Shown here: piece after piece, positions 11,801-20,825 of the stretch
Layout: every line of letters starts with the position of its first letter
Numbering within the stretch: the first letter of the stretch is position 1
Assembly: GCF_900129135.1 (NCBI RefSeq)
Contig: NZ_FQVI01000016.1
Location: 37,204 to 101,203, forward strand
DNA from: Lactonifactor longoviformis DSM 17459
GTDB lineage: Bacteria > Bacillota > Clostridia > Lachnospirales > Lachnospiraceae
Reading direction: 5' to 3'
Length of the DNA: 64,000 nt
Notes under the pieces: model-generated
Told to the model about the DNA's origin: nothing
Seen by the model: the letters and a program-made list of their open reading frames with translations, nothing else
The model's database searches: none
Position numbers and translations under genes: made by a program

Positions 11801-14800
11801 TCCGGCGGAAACAGCTTCTACGGATGTACGGGTATCCGCACAGTAACCTTTTTGAGCAGTCTGCCTCCGGATCTGAATGGACAGACAGACATTTTTACCG
11901 GCCAAATGACCTCGCTCACCAATATTTACGTGCTTGGAGAGTCTCTGGAGGCGTATCGCACCGCATACGGTCCTTATCTTCCTGAAAATGTGGAGCTGTC
12001 CTCCGATACCCTGAACCTGCCACCGGGCAATTTCCGGGCGGCGAATGTATACAGCAATACCGTACATCTCACCTGGAATCCCTGTGCCGGCGATCTGATT
12101 GAGGGATATTATATCTACCGGGATCAGATGGATGCGCCGGTGGCGGATCTTACTTCCTACAGCTTTACAGATACAGGTCTTACCCCAGGAAAACCGGTTA
12201 CCTATTATATCTGCGGCTATACGGCAGATAAAAGAACTACAAAGATGGCGGCTCTTATGGTTACTCCGAAAGCCCCTGCGCCGGTAAAAATTACCACCGA
12301 TCATATATTAAACAAAGTAAGCAGGGCAAAGAATACGCTGTATGCCAGAGCGGAGGACACGGGAAACCTGGGAGCGCTGGATGGAAAAGAAACGACGGGA
12401 CAGTTTTATTATCTGGATGAACAAGGACGGGAGATATCCATCGGCGGGGCACTGACAGCCCCTGACACCTTGGAGGGAAGTACCGCAGTCTACAAAGTAA
12501 ACTGGGATCTGGACGGCATAGAAGACGGTATGTATACCGTAGGCTTCCGCCTGACCGATATTGACGGGAAAGAGGGAACGGTAACCCAGAGTATACTCTG
12601 CGACAACAAGGCGCCGGATAAAATCTCCAGCCTGGCCGCAGTGGGGGATACGAACAGGATCATTCTCTCCTGGAGCATTGCCCATGAGATTGATACGAAG
12701 CAATATTATATTTACAGAAGAAGCCAGGAAGACGGGGCCTACACCTTATATAAAAAGATATACGGCAGGGACACCCTTACCTGGACAGATACAACTGCAG
12801 AGCAGAACATAAAGTATTACTATTATATTGTGGGCGTCAATGATATGGGGCTGGAAAGCCCTCCGTCCGACACGGCGGCAGCTGTGGCACAATCCGACAA
12901 AGAGCTGCCGAGAGTGGTTAAGCTGCTGCCTGCCAACGGCAAAATCATCGGCGGCACGGCTGAACTTTATGTCCAGGCGGAAGATAATGTGGCAGTGACA
13001 GAAACCCAGATTTTATTGTCAGAAGATGAGGGGGCAAACTGGACGCTTCTGGAAAAAAATCAGGCGGAGTTCTGCAGGTATCGGCTGGATACCGCCCAGT
13101 ATGAAGACGGGGCAGTGCAGGTAAAAGGTCTGGCAAAGGATGCGGCGGGAAATATAAGCGACGGCCTTATCTACACATACAAGATTGACAACCGGGGACC
13201 GGAACAGGTGACAGGTCTGGAGTATGAGAGTACCGCAACCACCGTCACTCTGAAATGGAAAGATGTGGCGGACCAGGATTTCAGTTTTTTCCGTGTGGAA
13301 AGAAAGCTGGAGGACGGAAGCTATGAGACGGTGTGCGATGAGTACCGTACACTGGGCGTAAATATTACCGGACTGAAGCCGGAGAGTTCTTACACCTATC
13401 GTGTGACCGCCTATGACCTCCAGGGAAACCGGGGTATTTCATCAGAAGAAATCACTGCGGCAACACAGAGTGACAGCATAGCTCCTGTCATTACCTCCAT
13501 AGACCCGAAGCCCGGATACTATCGGGATGAGATACCGCTGCGTCTCACAGTATGGGACGATTCCGGTGTGGCCTCTGTAGAAATACAGACATCCACGGAT
13601 ATTTATAATTGGAAAACTGTGACTGAATTAGACTTCAGCGGAGATAAGCAGGAAGAAACAGCTGCCTTTCAGCTAAATGTCCGGGAGGCAGAAGAAGGCA
13701 GTCTGTATGTGAGAGGGGTGGCGGCGGACAAAGCCGGAAATACCGGCGATGCCACCATGGAAGCACCGTATGTACAGTATATCGTAGATCATACACCGCC
13801 AAAAGCACCGGAAGGCCTTGCGGCTCACTCTGACGCAGGTTATATAGAACTTCGCTGGAATATGGGAGAAGAGCAGGATCTGGACGATTATCTTCTCTAC
13901 CGGGCAGAGGGGAGAGACGGTGAATATCAGCTCCTGGCAGAGAAGCTGTATGCTCTGAATTATATAGACCGCACGGCAAAGACAGGGGTGGAATACCGGT
14001 ACAGGCTTCAGGCAAGGGACTATGCAGGCAATAAAAGTGCATACGGAGAGGAACTGACTGCCTCAATGGCCGAGGACACGGATCCGCCTGAGATTCAGAG
14101 TGTGTATCCGGCAGACGGGGCTGTCTTAGGTCCCTCGGCCTGCACCGTAAGTGTTTTGGCAAGTGATAATTACAAATTAAAGGCTCTGGAAATCCTGTAT
14201 CAGGTAAATGAGGAGACTTCCTGGAGAACTCTGAAGACAGCCGGGGATATCGACGGTTATTATAAGCAGCTGACCGCGGATCTGCCAATCAGCAGTTTGC
14301 AGGAGGAAGATTCCATCCGGCTAAAGGCTGTGGCACAGGACGCCGGGGATAATCAGACAGAGTCAGAGATTTACTCCTATACGGTGGATAAGACTCCGCC
14401 CACAATGGAAAAAATTAATGTATCCGCAGACAGTGAAAAAATCACCCTTGCCTGGACCGGAGGCCAGGAAGAAGATTTGGCGGGATACCGGATTTACCGG
14501 AAGGACGGCAAAGGGGAGTATCAGCTCATCAGCCAGAGAAGCAGGAGGGAGGCAGAGGAATACAGCTACAGCGACTACGGGGCGGAGAAAAATAATACCT
14601 ACTATTATAAAGTAGAAGCCACAGATCGGTATGGAAATGCCGCGTCCAGAGAGACGGACAGCGTATGGCTGAAAGCAGACCCCCAGGTGCGGGGAGATCT
14701 GATCTGCGACCTGCAGCAGGAGGTAGGGGTAGAGTACATTTACGATGCCAGCGGTTCCGCTGCTGATCTGGAGATTGCAGACATCAGCATTGATTACGGC

Positions 14801-17800
14801 GACGGGACGGCAGGCACCGGTGCAAAAACAGTACACAGGTATTCTGCGGAGGGAACGTATACCGTAACACTGAAGGTGACAGACAGCAAAGGAAACACAG
14901 ATACACTGGCCAAATCTGTTCGGGTAACCCAGCCAAAGCTTCTGGGGACTGTAAGGGCAAAGGTTCAGGATAACGCGGGAAATGCCCTCTCTGGTGTACC
15001 GGTATATTTTGATCTGGACCGCACGGCAGAAAACGTAAAATATACGGACACGGAGGGTTATGTTACGTTTGCAGCATCCGCCGCCTCTTATGCGGTGGGA
15101 ACCTATAAAGACGGGTATCTTCCGGTAAAAAAGACAGTTGTGGTCCGGGCCAATACCACTGCGGAAGTGACGCTGACTATGGTGCATGAGCCTATTGTCA
15201 CAGGAAACTTTGAAATTAACCGGATGACTCTGGATGAGATACGTGCTGCCGGAATTGATGTAAGCAAACCGGAAAACCAGCATGTAGTAAAAGTAAATAT
15301 TCACCTTACCTACGGCAGCAAGCCCCTGGATATGGAACTGATAACCAACGGCAGCGAGATATTCGGAGGGGGAACCACTATCGTAGATACGGAAGAGGGA
15401 GACCGGCAGATTACGGCAAATGTCGTTCCTGCCCGGCCTGACGCAGGGGGCGGCAGCGGAACCGGCGGAGGCTTTATAGGAGGATTCGGAGGCGATGACA
15501 ATGTAATCATTGCTCTGATGGATGTTCCTGTGGAGGCGTCCTGCCTGAAAGAATTTTTTGATGTTAAGCTTCATATCCTCAATCATGCATCCAAAGAATT
15601 TAACCTTTCCTCCAATCAGGTACAGCTGAATGTACCCGAAGGGCTTACCGTTGTTGACGCCATGGACAGAAGCTCTTCCTCACTGGTGAACTTCCCGGAA
15701 CTTCCCGGACAGGCGGAGAAGACCCTGAGCTGGGTGCTGCGGGGAGATCAGGAAGGAAAATATGAAATATCTGCAGATTACAGCTCTGTACTTGACATGT
15801 TCCAGGCGCCCGTACAGGCCAGACTCGTGTCAGAGGAACCAATTACGGTATACGGCCTGTCCGGTTTATCCATGAAAGCTGTGATCAACAAAGACATCAG
15901 CAACGGGGCCATGTACTTTGATCTGGGCCTGTCAAACAACGGCCAGATAGATTACTACCTGCCCACCATTGATGTTATGGGGGAGATCATTAAAAGCTAT
16001 AAATACGAAGAAGGCAAGGAGGAGGATGAACTGGAGGGCAGAGATGTCTCTGTTATGGCATTGAATGCCACGCTAAGCAATAGCAGCACAGAGTATTCCC
16101 AGATACTCGATCCTGACAAGGAGCTGGAAACACTCCATGCCGGAGAAACCTATATGAAACGGTATGTTGCCTACGGGGCAATTCAGGAGGAGGATCCCGC
16201 TTATATCCAGTCGGCTATTGCAGAGACTCTGACCGAGCTGTCCATACCGGTAGAGATTTCTTTCATTCAGATGAATTTGTTTGATATGAGCAGTCCGGAT
16301 CAAAAAGTCAATGAACGCTGGAACAGCAATGCAGGGGAAAAGGAATTCATTATGGATATCTATAATACGAATTTCTATTACTTCATGCAGTCTATCTACG
16401 ATGAGAAAGATTTCTGGAAAAATGCAGGCGAATTTCTCTACAGATCCTCAAATGTATTGTTTAAAATGGACTTCCGGGTATTTACAGATGAGGACAAGAA
16501 AAAGGTGATAGACTCTTACATCGTTCAGCTGCTGGCAGATGAGTCCTTTGACGAAGCTGTGGATCTCAGCGCACAGAAAAAATACCTGGATATGGCAAAG
16601 GGTATCATAGGAGTGCTCAAAGGATATTTGAAAGACCCGGCGGATTTGGGAGAAAAGCTGGAGATACCAGAGAGCGAGGCGCTTAAGATTATTTCAAATC
16701 TGGATATCCTGTCCGGGGATGAGGGCAGTATCCGGAAAATAGCCAAAAGTCTGGAACTGGGGGGAACCGATACATTTACCAGCCGCCTGGTGACTATGAT
16801 AGCAACAGCAGGGTCAGCGGCAGCTCTGAACTCCCTTTTTCAGTCTACACGCGTAATCGAAAAAGCACAGCGGGAAGCCATGTCTAAAGAATTAAAATAT
16901 ATAGGAACCGCCATTGATTTGCTGGGTGACGCCGCGGACGGATGGATCTACTCCTGCGAGTTCACTAATACCCTTGTAAAGATTAACCAGAACAAGGAAG
17001 AAGCCATGTTTATTCTGGATACGGTGATCAATGCCCAGGGAATGGATGAACTGGTAGTTAAAGAGGCAAAGACGTTAAAGAAGAAAATATCAGATGAATT
17101 TGACGCCAAGGCAGAACAGACTGCAGCATTTATCAAAAGCACAGCCGTTAATATGAGCGGTACGGCACTGGAACTGGCGGTGAGCGCCTTTATTAAAGCA
17201 AAATTTTTAGTTACAGGACCTGTGGTTCTTGCCATCAAGGCAATTGTCACAGCAATATACGGCGGGCTGGAGTATCTGTTTGCCTGGGAAGCCAATGTTG
17301 AAAATCTTCAGAAACTCAGATATGCAGGGGCGCTGACGAAGGCATTCAGGGATAAGTGTCAGGAATCTTTGAACAGCTTTGACAATTTATCCGCACTCAG
17401 GTCTATGAAGTATCTGATTAAGATGAGACTGCTGGGAGAAAAGGCTTATATTACTTCAATTTCGGAAAATAAGACAGAGGAGGTGCTAAGTAATATCAAC
17501 AGCGAGGCGGGGGCATCCTACAAGTCCCTGAATGAATACTATTGGGCAAAAGAATCCAGGGTTTTATATTGCCGGGATATACTGTTTAACACAACCTACC
17601 AGTCTATGGAGGTGCCTGAGGCACCTGCGGTATCTATTAATTATGAGGGCTGCTGCACGGCAGAAGCTTTCGGGAAGGATTATGAATATTCCTGGGATGG
17701 GGTTCAGTGGACAGAGGCAAACGGTCAGGCAATTCCATTTATACCAAAGGAGACCGGACAGATGCTCTGGGTGAGAAAAAAGGCATCCAGCGAAGCACCG

Positions 17801-19957
17801 GCGGGCAATATTACAAAAAGGGCTATTCCTTCTGCGCCATATATCACAGACGAGATTACCTGCTCTTACAAAAACGGAGCTTACACCTTCCAGGGTCTCA
17901 CAGGGGGAGCCTACCAGTATCTCCTGACCGATCAGACCGAGGAATACGACTGGACGAACTGCGGAACCTTCACCTATACGGCGGGCCTCAGACTGGAGGC
18001 GCCGAAGGAGGGTACCTATCTGGTCCTGAGAAGAATGGGAAGCAATGAAGGAAGATACCTTACCTCTGTTCCCAAAAGCCTGAAGGTAAACTATCCGGTA
18101 CAGATCACAGCAGCCGCCTCAGCGGGAGGCACAGCGGAGGGAACCGGAGAATACCTGGCCGGAGAGACGGCAGTACTGAAGGCCGTACCGGACAATGGCT
18201 ATGAATTCCTGGGCTGGTATTACAAGAACAGCCTGGTAGCACAGACCGCAGAGTATCAGGTACAGGTGCAGGAATCCGGCACGTATGAAGCAAGATTCAA
18301 GGAAAAGGAAAAAGGAAGAGTGGTGGTGACCTGTGAACCTGCAAACAGCGGACAGCTTACCGGCGGGGGGTATTATCAGGCGGGCGAAGAAGTGACCATA
18401 TCGGCAGCTCCTCTAGCCGGCTGGGAGTTCCTGGGATGGTACCGGGACGGACAGCCCGTCACAGAGGCAGGAACCTATGCGTTCACCTGTGCGGCCGGTG
18501 AGATTAGATATACGGCCCGGTTCCGTCAGGCGGAGAAAAGGAAAGTAGTGATACACAGTGAGTATCCCTTTACTGTCAACGGGAGAAAGCTCACAGAAGA
18601 AGAGTATAAAGACGGTGTCTATACCGGCGAGGGAAATACCGGGGAAACGCTTCTGTTGGAGGCAGAGAATACCAGAGGTAATTTCGCCTACTGGGCATAC
18701 GGAAATGGACAGATTGTAAGCCGCAGCCCCAAGTGCACCGTGACTTTGGGCCAGGGCATGGCTCTGTATGCAGTCTATACCACGCTGGATACAGCCAGGG
18801 CAACGGTACTGTTTTTGGGATACTACGGCCAGGTCATTGAGAGCCTGGAGTGTACAGAAAAGAGCAGTATCCTGCTGCCGCCGGGACCTTCCCGTCTGGG
18901 ATATACCTTTAAGGGCTGGAGTATGACAGCCGACGAGATCCGCCGGGCCATTGCGGGGGGAAGCCATTTGATAGAAGTTAAACCTGAATATGAAGAGAAT
19001 AAAGCCGCTTATCTGGTGACCCTTGCGCAGGCAAACATAACCGATGCTTCCAGCGGGCCGGATGCACACGGGGCATACCCGGAAGGAACCCGTATCACCG
19101 CAGAAGCGGCAGAGCCGGAAGAAGGAAAGAAATTCTCCCACTGGGAGGATGAAAGAGGCTTCATTCACAGTTACCGCCGGGAATATACCTTTATCCTGAC
19201 CGGGGATATCAGTCTGCACCCTGTTTACGCGGACAGCCAGGTAAGCACGGAGGAATCCCCGGTACTTGCCGTTACCGGCACCAGCACCTTCCTGGAGAAT
19301 AAAGTCAGAAAGATGGACTTTACAGTTATCCGGGATCTTCCGGATGGATATACCTTCCTCTCTCAGGGAATGCTTTACACCACAGACGACGCGTTTGCAA
19401 AAGAAGAGACAATGGTTAAGGGGTGCGGTGCTGCAGAGGAGTTAACCGGTGCACAGGGCAGCCAGGGAACGTATCGCCTGGTTGTGAACAATGTAATCCC
19501 TGGTATCACCTATTACTGCAGAAGCTATGTAGTCTGCAGGGATGAAAACGGTCTGGATAAGGTGATTTACAGCAATATTGCCACTAATATCTTTATCGAG
19601 GAGCGGCCAGTGCTTCTCCTGTCGGACACAAAGGCCTATGAGGAGGATGGAACCAGAAAACTATCCTTTACCTCGGTCAGAACTGTGCCGGAAGACTCCA
19701 GACTTTTGGAACTTGGGTTTGTATATACCACAGACGGCACCCAGGCCGGAGAGGACGAACTGGTTCTGGAAAATGAAAGGCTGAGCAGATATCAGGCGGG
19801 CTTTACGTCCCCTGACGGCATCTTTACACTGGCCCTTCGAAATGCGAAGCCAGGAGTGAGATGCTACTGCAGGGCCTACCTGATTTACACGGACAGAGAT
19901 GGGAATCAGCACACCGTATACAGCAATACAGCACAAAACGTGTACTTGGAAAACTAG
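5810..19957 (+). CDS. Giant secreted BspA-type LRR / fibronectin III surface protein (4715 aa)
   Basis: Starts with AGGAGG 9 nt before the ATG and a signal peptide (MKKRF, hydrophobic LLLALTMLV stretch, cleavage near YAS at ~25). Residues ~50-2063 are BspA-type leucine-rich repeats (units like IPDSVxxIGxxAFxxCSGLTG) in seven super-blocks. Five fibronectin-III-like domains follow (starting near 2070, 2268, 2462, 2661, 2861) alternating with Ig-like modules, then a PKD domain (~2960-3041, IDYGDG) and a carboxypeptidase-regulatory-like domain (~3043-3125). A long helical region with a hydrophobic segment (~3781-3826), two bacterial repeat modules (~4093-4243; GYEFLGWY, GWEFLGWY) and a twin C-terminal module (from ~4483) complete it. 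No sortase motif or C-terminal anchor is seen. Related proteins bind host or bacterial surfaces; that role is inferred. Confidence 0.9.
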   Translation: MKKRFIALLLALTMLVDSPGMIYASQLESSTEYSSGEAETNPGETAEPREFQDFVFDNGTITGYTGTSSEIVIPEEIDGIPVTEIGLYAFSEMESIVHVSFPATLKKIGNGAFRKCRNLEGELIVPDSVEYIGVDAFNECTSLTSLSLGNGVKTIEGYAFYGCTGLTGELVLPENLEKIGEAAFRDCTGLSGTLKLPDTLKTLESGVFYGCSGFSGELDIPDQVKQLESKTFYGMSGISGFYVGASVEQINVAGPSFQAGTFDGCTGAEFIKFRSSVPPDLGGLIETFSDMTSLNRIWVPAESYKAYNLAYQNYVPDSARIFTESSSPFLSDNEGVLIGYVGEEEAVRVPDGITAIGAGAFRNNTSVKKIVLPAQLSSIGKNAFAGCTQLAELQFLGEAPPDVSENPDIFQNLESLTALKVPLGFYDTYRNAYGSYLPEKTVLSETGAEDFQIDGTVLTRYTGTESQVRIPEGITEIAPYVFQNNAAVKKVIFPDSLQKIGDYAFDGCSGLTSLELNQGLQSIGICAFQNCGNIEGSFTVPSSVATIGAGAFSWCSGIEALVLEEGIASIGTEAFLGCSGITGTLRLPDTLTAIEAKSFMDCSGIENIFLPGMLERIGRQAFENCSGFQGELIIPDTVTTVEYAAFKGMSKLTGVVIGENAAYLNSGGYSDISLFYGCISLETITFLGAAAPYFGAVGDAFSGLTSLKHLIIPQGSYESYIAVFGDGLPEGIYPKEAGAEDFVIDENRLIAYFGEDSAVQVPEGVTSIGTSAFYNRTKVEQVILPDSVQVIGESAFKECGQLKSIRLGNGIQEIKNSAFRNCSSLAQKLELPQGVTKIGDYAFSGCVKLSGLELPEGLSEIGISAFENCTGLTGGLSLPNGLETIGSDAFYNCSGLSGSLTIPGTVKTIQSNAFAGCHGLTGRLIIPDSVTEIGQSAFYNCSGFTGLTLSENLTTVRYYTFYGCSGVEGQLIIPDSVVTVEYYAFWGMQHLTSAVIGASVEELNAGSYYGDTSFEGCSSLEEIKFLGTEPPNLSNGTSTFRNLQSLKKIRVPAGTYQIYMQVYNSFLTDQITLLEEGADEFLIRDQVLVSYSGTGTEVQIPGGVTEIGTGAFLNNGSVQKVHMPDSVVTISNNAFKNCAELREINFSANLKTIRANAFSNCASLQKIELNSGLRDIGGYAFYNCSGLNQELVLPDTVEEIGDYAFFQCTSLTGLTLSAGLTKVGTGSFWYCRNIAGELRIPESLTWISNYSFADCQGLTGLSLPDGMKSIQNGAFSGCTGLSGTLRFPDSITYLGDEAFSGCSGLTGLKLSENLESVTNSAFRGCTGIEGELVIPDKVTYLGYTAFAGLEKVTSVVIGAKVTLLGGYVNIYDNNSFLNCTSLERMIFKGTTPPELRYNTEMFRQLPALKILQVPGGSYGVYAAAYGDYLPEGVVIREEGADDFITDGTVLVHYAGSAEEVQVPEGITEIGTGAFLNNTSVTKISLPDTVEKIGVNAFRSCGSLKEVTFGSGLAEIGDYAFYQCRNLTQRLVLPEGLKTICTYAFAECGNITGVTLPPEIEQIGSYAFYQCTGMTGNLTIPGTLKRVEYSTFDGCSSLTGLTLEDGVEAVAACAFRGCRSMAGELYLPDSITLLDSEAFSSCQSFTSLRLSEKLTMIPYLCFAYCAGLEGEITIPDSVTTIGNHAFYGLSNITAVTIGRGVATIYNRVDDSCFSGCNKLEQIRFLGDTPPDLYNTYGAFRGLPSLARILIPRGTYRAYTDATYATALPDSVRMTEEGSGDFVIKDTELIAYCGTDEEVNIPEGITAIGREAFRNNQETKRVNFPRSLQKIEKNAFKNCTQLVGPLKLPDKLTGIGESAFQNCSALSGVLAIPDSVAAIDLYAFQSCSSLSGLRLGSGIEKIGRNAFENCTGLKGDLYLPDSLTTLEDAAFSGCSGLDGTLRLSGNLTVIRQSVFANCSSLSGELIIPDKVKEIYSYAFLGDENFTSLTVGKNVQIMNHSGGNSFYGCTGIRTVTFLSSLPPDLNGQTDIFTGQMTSLTNIYVLGESLEAYRTAYGPYLPENVELSSDTLNLPPGNFRAANVYSNTVHLTWNPCAGDLIEGYYIYRDQMDAPVADLTSYSFTDTGLTPGKPVTYYICGYTADKRTTKMAALMVTPKAPAPVKITTDHILNKVSRAKNTLYARAEDTGNLGALDGKETTGQFYYLDEQGREISIGGALTAPDTLEGSTAVYKVNWDLDGIEDGMYTVGFRLTDIDGKEGTVTQSILCDNKAPDKISSLAAVGDTNRIILSWSIAHEIDTKQYYIYRRSQEDGAYTLYKKIYGRDTLTWTDTTAEQNIKYYYYIVGVNDMGLESPPSDTAAAVAQSDKELPRVVKLLPANGKIIGGTAELYVQAEDNVAVTETQILLSEDEGANWTLLEKNQAEFCRYRLDTAQYEDGAVQVKGLAKDAAGNISDGLIYTYKIDNRGPEQVTGLEYESTATTVTLKWKDVADQDFSFFRVERKLEDGSYETVCDEYRTLGVNITGLKPESSYTYRVTAYDLQGNRGISSEEITAATQSDSIAPVITSIDPKPGYYRDEIPLRLTVWDDSGVASVEIQTSTDIYNWKTVTELDFSGDKQEETAAFQLNVREAEEGSLYVRGVAADKAGNTGDATMEAPYVQYIVDHTPPKAPEGLAAHSDAGYIELRWNMGEEQDLDDYLLYRAEGRDGEYQLLAEKLYALNYIDRTAKTGVEYRYRLQARDYAGNKSAYGEELTASMAEDTDPPEIQSVYPADGAVLGPSACTVSVLASDNYKLKALEILYQVNEETSWRTLKTAGDIDGYYKQLTADLPISSLQEEDSIRLKAVAQDAGDNQTESEIYSYTVDKTPPTMEKINVSADSEKITLAWTGGQEEDLAGYRIYRKDGKGEYQLISQRSRREAEEYSYSDYGAEKNNTYYYKVEATDRYGNAASRETDSVWLKADPQVRGDLICDLQQEVGVEYIYDASGSAADLEIADISIDYGDGTAGTGAKTVHRYSAEGTYTVTLKVTDSKGNTDTLAKSVRVTQPKLLGTVRAKVQDNAGNALSGVPVYFDLDRTAENVKYTDTEGYVTFAASAASYAVGTYKDGYLPVKKTVVVRANTTAEVTLTMVHEPIVTGNFEINRMTLDEIRAAGIDVSKPENQHVVKVNIHLTYGSKPLDMELITNGSEIFGGGTTIVDTEEGDRQITANVVPARPDAGGGSGTGGGFIGGFGGDDNVIIALMDVPVEASCLKEFFDVKLHILNHASKEFNLSSNQVQLNVPEGLTVVDAMDRSSSSLVNFPELPGQAEKTLSWVLRGDQEGKYEISADYSSVLDMFQAPVQARLVSEEPITVYGLSGLSMKAVINKDISNGAMYFDLGLSNNGQIDYYLPTIDVMGEIIKSYKYEEGKEEDELEGRDVSVMALNATLSNSSTEYSQILDPDKELETLHAGETYMKRYVAYGAIQEEDPAYIQSAIAETLTELSIPVEISFIQMNLFDMSSPDQKVNERWNSNAGEKEFIMDIYNTNFYYFMQSIYDEKDFWKNAGEFLYRSSNVLFKMDFRVFTDEDKKKVIDSYIVQLLADESFDEAVDLSAQKKYLDMAKGIIGVLKGYLKDPADLGEKLEIPESEALKIISNLDILSGDEGSIRKIAKSLELGGTDTFTSRLVTMIATAGSAAALNSLFQSTRVIEKAQREAMSKELKYIGTAIDLLGDAADGWIYSCEFTNTLVKINQNKEEAMFILDTVINAQGMDELVVKEAKTLKKKISDEFDAKAEQTAAFIKSTAVNMSGTALELAVSAFIKAKFLVTGPVVLAIKAIVTAIYGGLEYLFAWEANVENLQKLRYAGALTKAFRDKCQESLNSFDNLSALRSMKYLIKMRLLGEKAYITSISENKTEEVLSNINSEAGASYKSLNEYYWAKESRVLYCRDILFNTTYQSMEVPEAPAVSINYEGCCTAEAFGKDYEYSWDGVQWTEANGQAIPFIPKETGQMLWVRKKASSEAPAGNITKRAIPSAPYITDEITCSYKNGAYTFQGLTGGAYQYLLTDQTEEYDWTNCGTFTYTAGLRLEAPKEGTYLVLRRMGSNEGRYLTSVPKSLKVNYPVQITAAASAGGTAEGTGEYLAGETAVLKAVPDNGYEFLGWYYKNSLVAQTAEYQVQVQESGTYEARFKEKEKGRVVVTCEPANSGQLTGGGYYQAGEEVTISAAPLAGWEFLGWYRDGQPVTEAGTYAFTCAAGEIRYTARFRQAEKRKVVIHSEYPFTVNGRKLTEEEYKDGVYTGEGNTGETLLLEAENTRGNFAYWAYGNGQIVSRSPKCTVTLGQGMALYAVYTTLDTARATVLFLGYYGQVIESLECTEKSSILLPPGPSRLGYTFKGWSMTADEIRRAIAGGSHLIEVKPEYEENKAAYLVTLAQANITDASSGPDAHGAYPEGTRITAEAAEPEEGKKFSHWEDERGFIHSYRREYTFILTGDISLHPVYADSQVSTEESPVLAVTGTSTFLENKVRKMDFTVIRDLPDGYTFLSQGMLYTTDDAFAKEETMVKGCGAAEELTGAQGSQGTYRLVVNNVIPGITYYCRSYVVCRDENGLDKVIYSNIATNIFIEERPVLLLSDTKAYEEDGTRKLSFTSVRTVPEDSRLLELGFVYTTDGTQAGEDELVLENERLSRYQAGFTSPDGIFTLALRNAKPGVRCYCRAYLIYTDRDGNQHTVYSNTAQNVYLEN
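5960..11995 (+). repeat. Seven in-frame LRR super-repeat blocks
   Basis: Inside the giant gene the leucine-rich repeats are organised into blocks. Each opens with a short phrase of the pattern DF-x-I-x5-L-x2-Y-x-G followed by VxIPEGITxIGxxAFxNN. Most end with FLGxxPPxL, a VPxGxYxxY segment and EEGAxDF. Block starts are near nt 5960, 6790, 7152, 8023, 9039, 10124 and 11140; the second block is short (~360 nt) and the others are ~830-1085 nt. The pattern indicates growth by repeated in-frame duplication and should make the gene prone to length change by recombination. Confidence 0.8.
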
Positions 19958-19967
19958 ACAGAAGAGA

Positions 19968-20004
19968 GGGCCGGGCAGACACTCTGGGTGCGTCTGCCCG
20001 GCCC
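19968..20004. terminator. GC-rich hairpin after the giant gene
   Basis: GGGCCGGGCAGAC (19968-19980) pairs perfectly with GTCTGCCCGGCCC (19992-20004) around an 11-nt loop. It begins 11 nt after the giant gene's stop and ends 19 nt before the ATG of the next gene. No T run follows, so it may attenuate or stabilise the transcript rather than end it. The pair of genes could therefore be cotranscribed with reduced expression of the second. Confidence 0.55.
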
Positions 20005-20023
20005 GGGAAATTGAGGACGGAAT

Positions 20024-20800
20024 ATGAAATCAATCAGGCAAAACAAAATATGGGCAGCACTGCTGCTGGGAGTTCTTCTTGGGGGACTGTCTGCAGGGAA
20101 TGTGTATGCACAGACAGACTACAGCGAAGGATATTTTATTTATCAGGATCGGGGGACTTATGCCTCTGTAAAAGAATACTTTGGGGAAGAGAGCAGGGTT
20201 GTCATACCGGCGGCTCTGGGAGGAAAGCCTGTGGCAGAGATTGAGGCAGAAGCTTTTTCCAGGGCAGAGACGGTAAAAGAACTGGTCATCCCAGATACGG
20301 TAGTAACCATAGGAGAAGGAGCCCTGGATGGGATTCCCAGGATAGAGTATCAGACCTCAGAGGAGCTTGAAAATCAGCCGGAAGGGGAAGATGCACCTAA
20401 TCCGGGGGAACAGCCTGTCCCGCTGCAGGAAGACAAAGAGATCCCGGAAGAAGAACCTGGAGCAGATGCGGGAGAGCCTTGGAAGTCTCAGAGCGGGGCC
20501 CAAAATGAGGAGACGCCTTCCGGCGGAAGCACAAACGGTGAAAATGGCGGGAACACGCCGGCCAGCGAAGAGTACTCATTGGACTGGAAGGAGGATAATG
20601 TCCAGGTTACAGAAGATGGATACGGAATTATGCTCCTGGAAGAAAACGGCGCAGATGCCGCTGCCGCTGAGCGGGGGACGGCGGAAGCTGACGCTCCTCT
20701 TGATAAGGACACTGCAGCCGCCTGTGTATGGAGTTTCGCCGTTTCTGCAGTTATGCTGATGGGAATAGGGATTTTTGTAAAGAAAAAGAAGCTGGTATGA
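20024..20800 (+). CDS. Small secreted LRR protein with acidic linker and C-terminal membrane anchor
   Basis: 258 residues: signal peptide (hydrophobic ALLLGVLLGGL, cleavage near VYAQ at ~30), then one BspA-like repeat pair (~45-105, including LVIPDTVVTIGEGALDG), then a low-complexity region rich in Glu, Pro, Gly and Asn (~110-220). A C-terminal transmembrane helix (~232-252) followed by KKKKLV completes it. The repeat resembles the opening unit of the adjacent giant protein. No LPXTG motif is seen before the helix. A plausible role is a membrane tether or partner for the giant protein, which itself lacks a visible anchor; this is inference from adjacency and shared repeat type. Confidence 0.75.
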   Translation: MKSIRQNKIWAALLLGVLLGGLSAGNVYAQTDYSEGYFIYQDRGTYASVKEYFGEESRVVIPAALGGKPVAEIEAEAFSRAETVKELVIPDTVVTIGEGALDGIPRIEYQTSEELENQPEGEDAPNPGEQPVPLQEDKEIPEEEPGADAGEPWKSQSGAQNEETPSGGSTNGENGGNTPASEEYSLDWKEDNVQVTEDGYGIMLLEENGADAAAAERGTAEADAPLDKDTAAACVWSFAVSAVMLMGIGIFVKKKKLV

Positions 20801-20825
20801 GTAAGAGAAGTACTGGGCAAAGAAG

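Noticed and set aside
14363..15586. 407-codon open frame on the minus strand inside the giant gene
   Set aside because: It is antisense to the fibronectin/PKD region, lacks a ribosome binding site and has no recognisable domain. Its composition is what a reverse reading of that repeat-rich gene would give.
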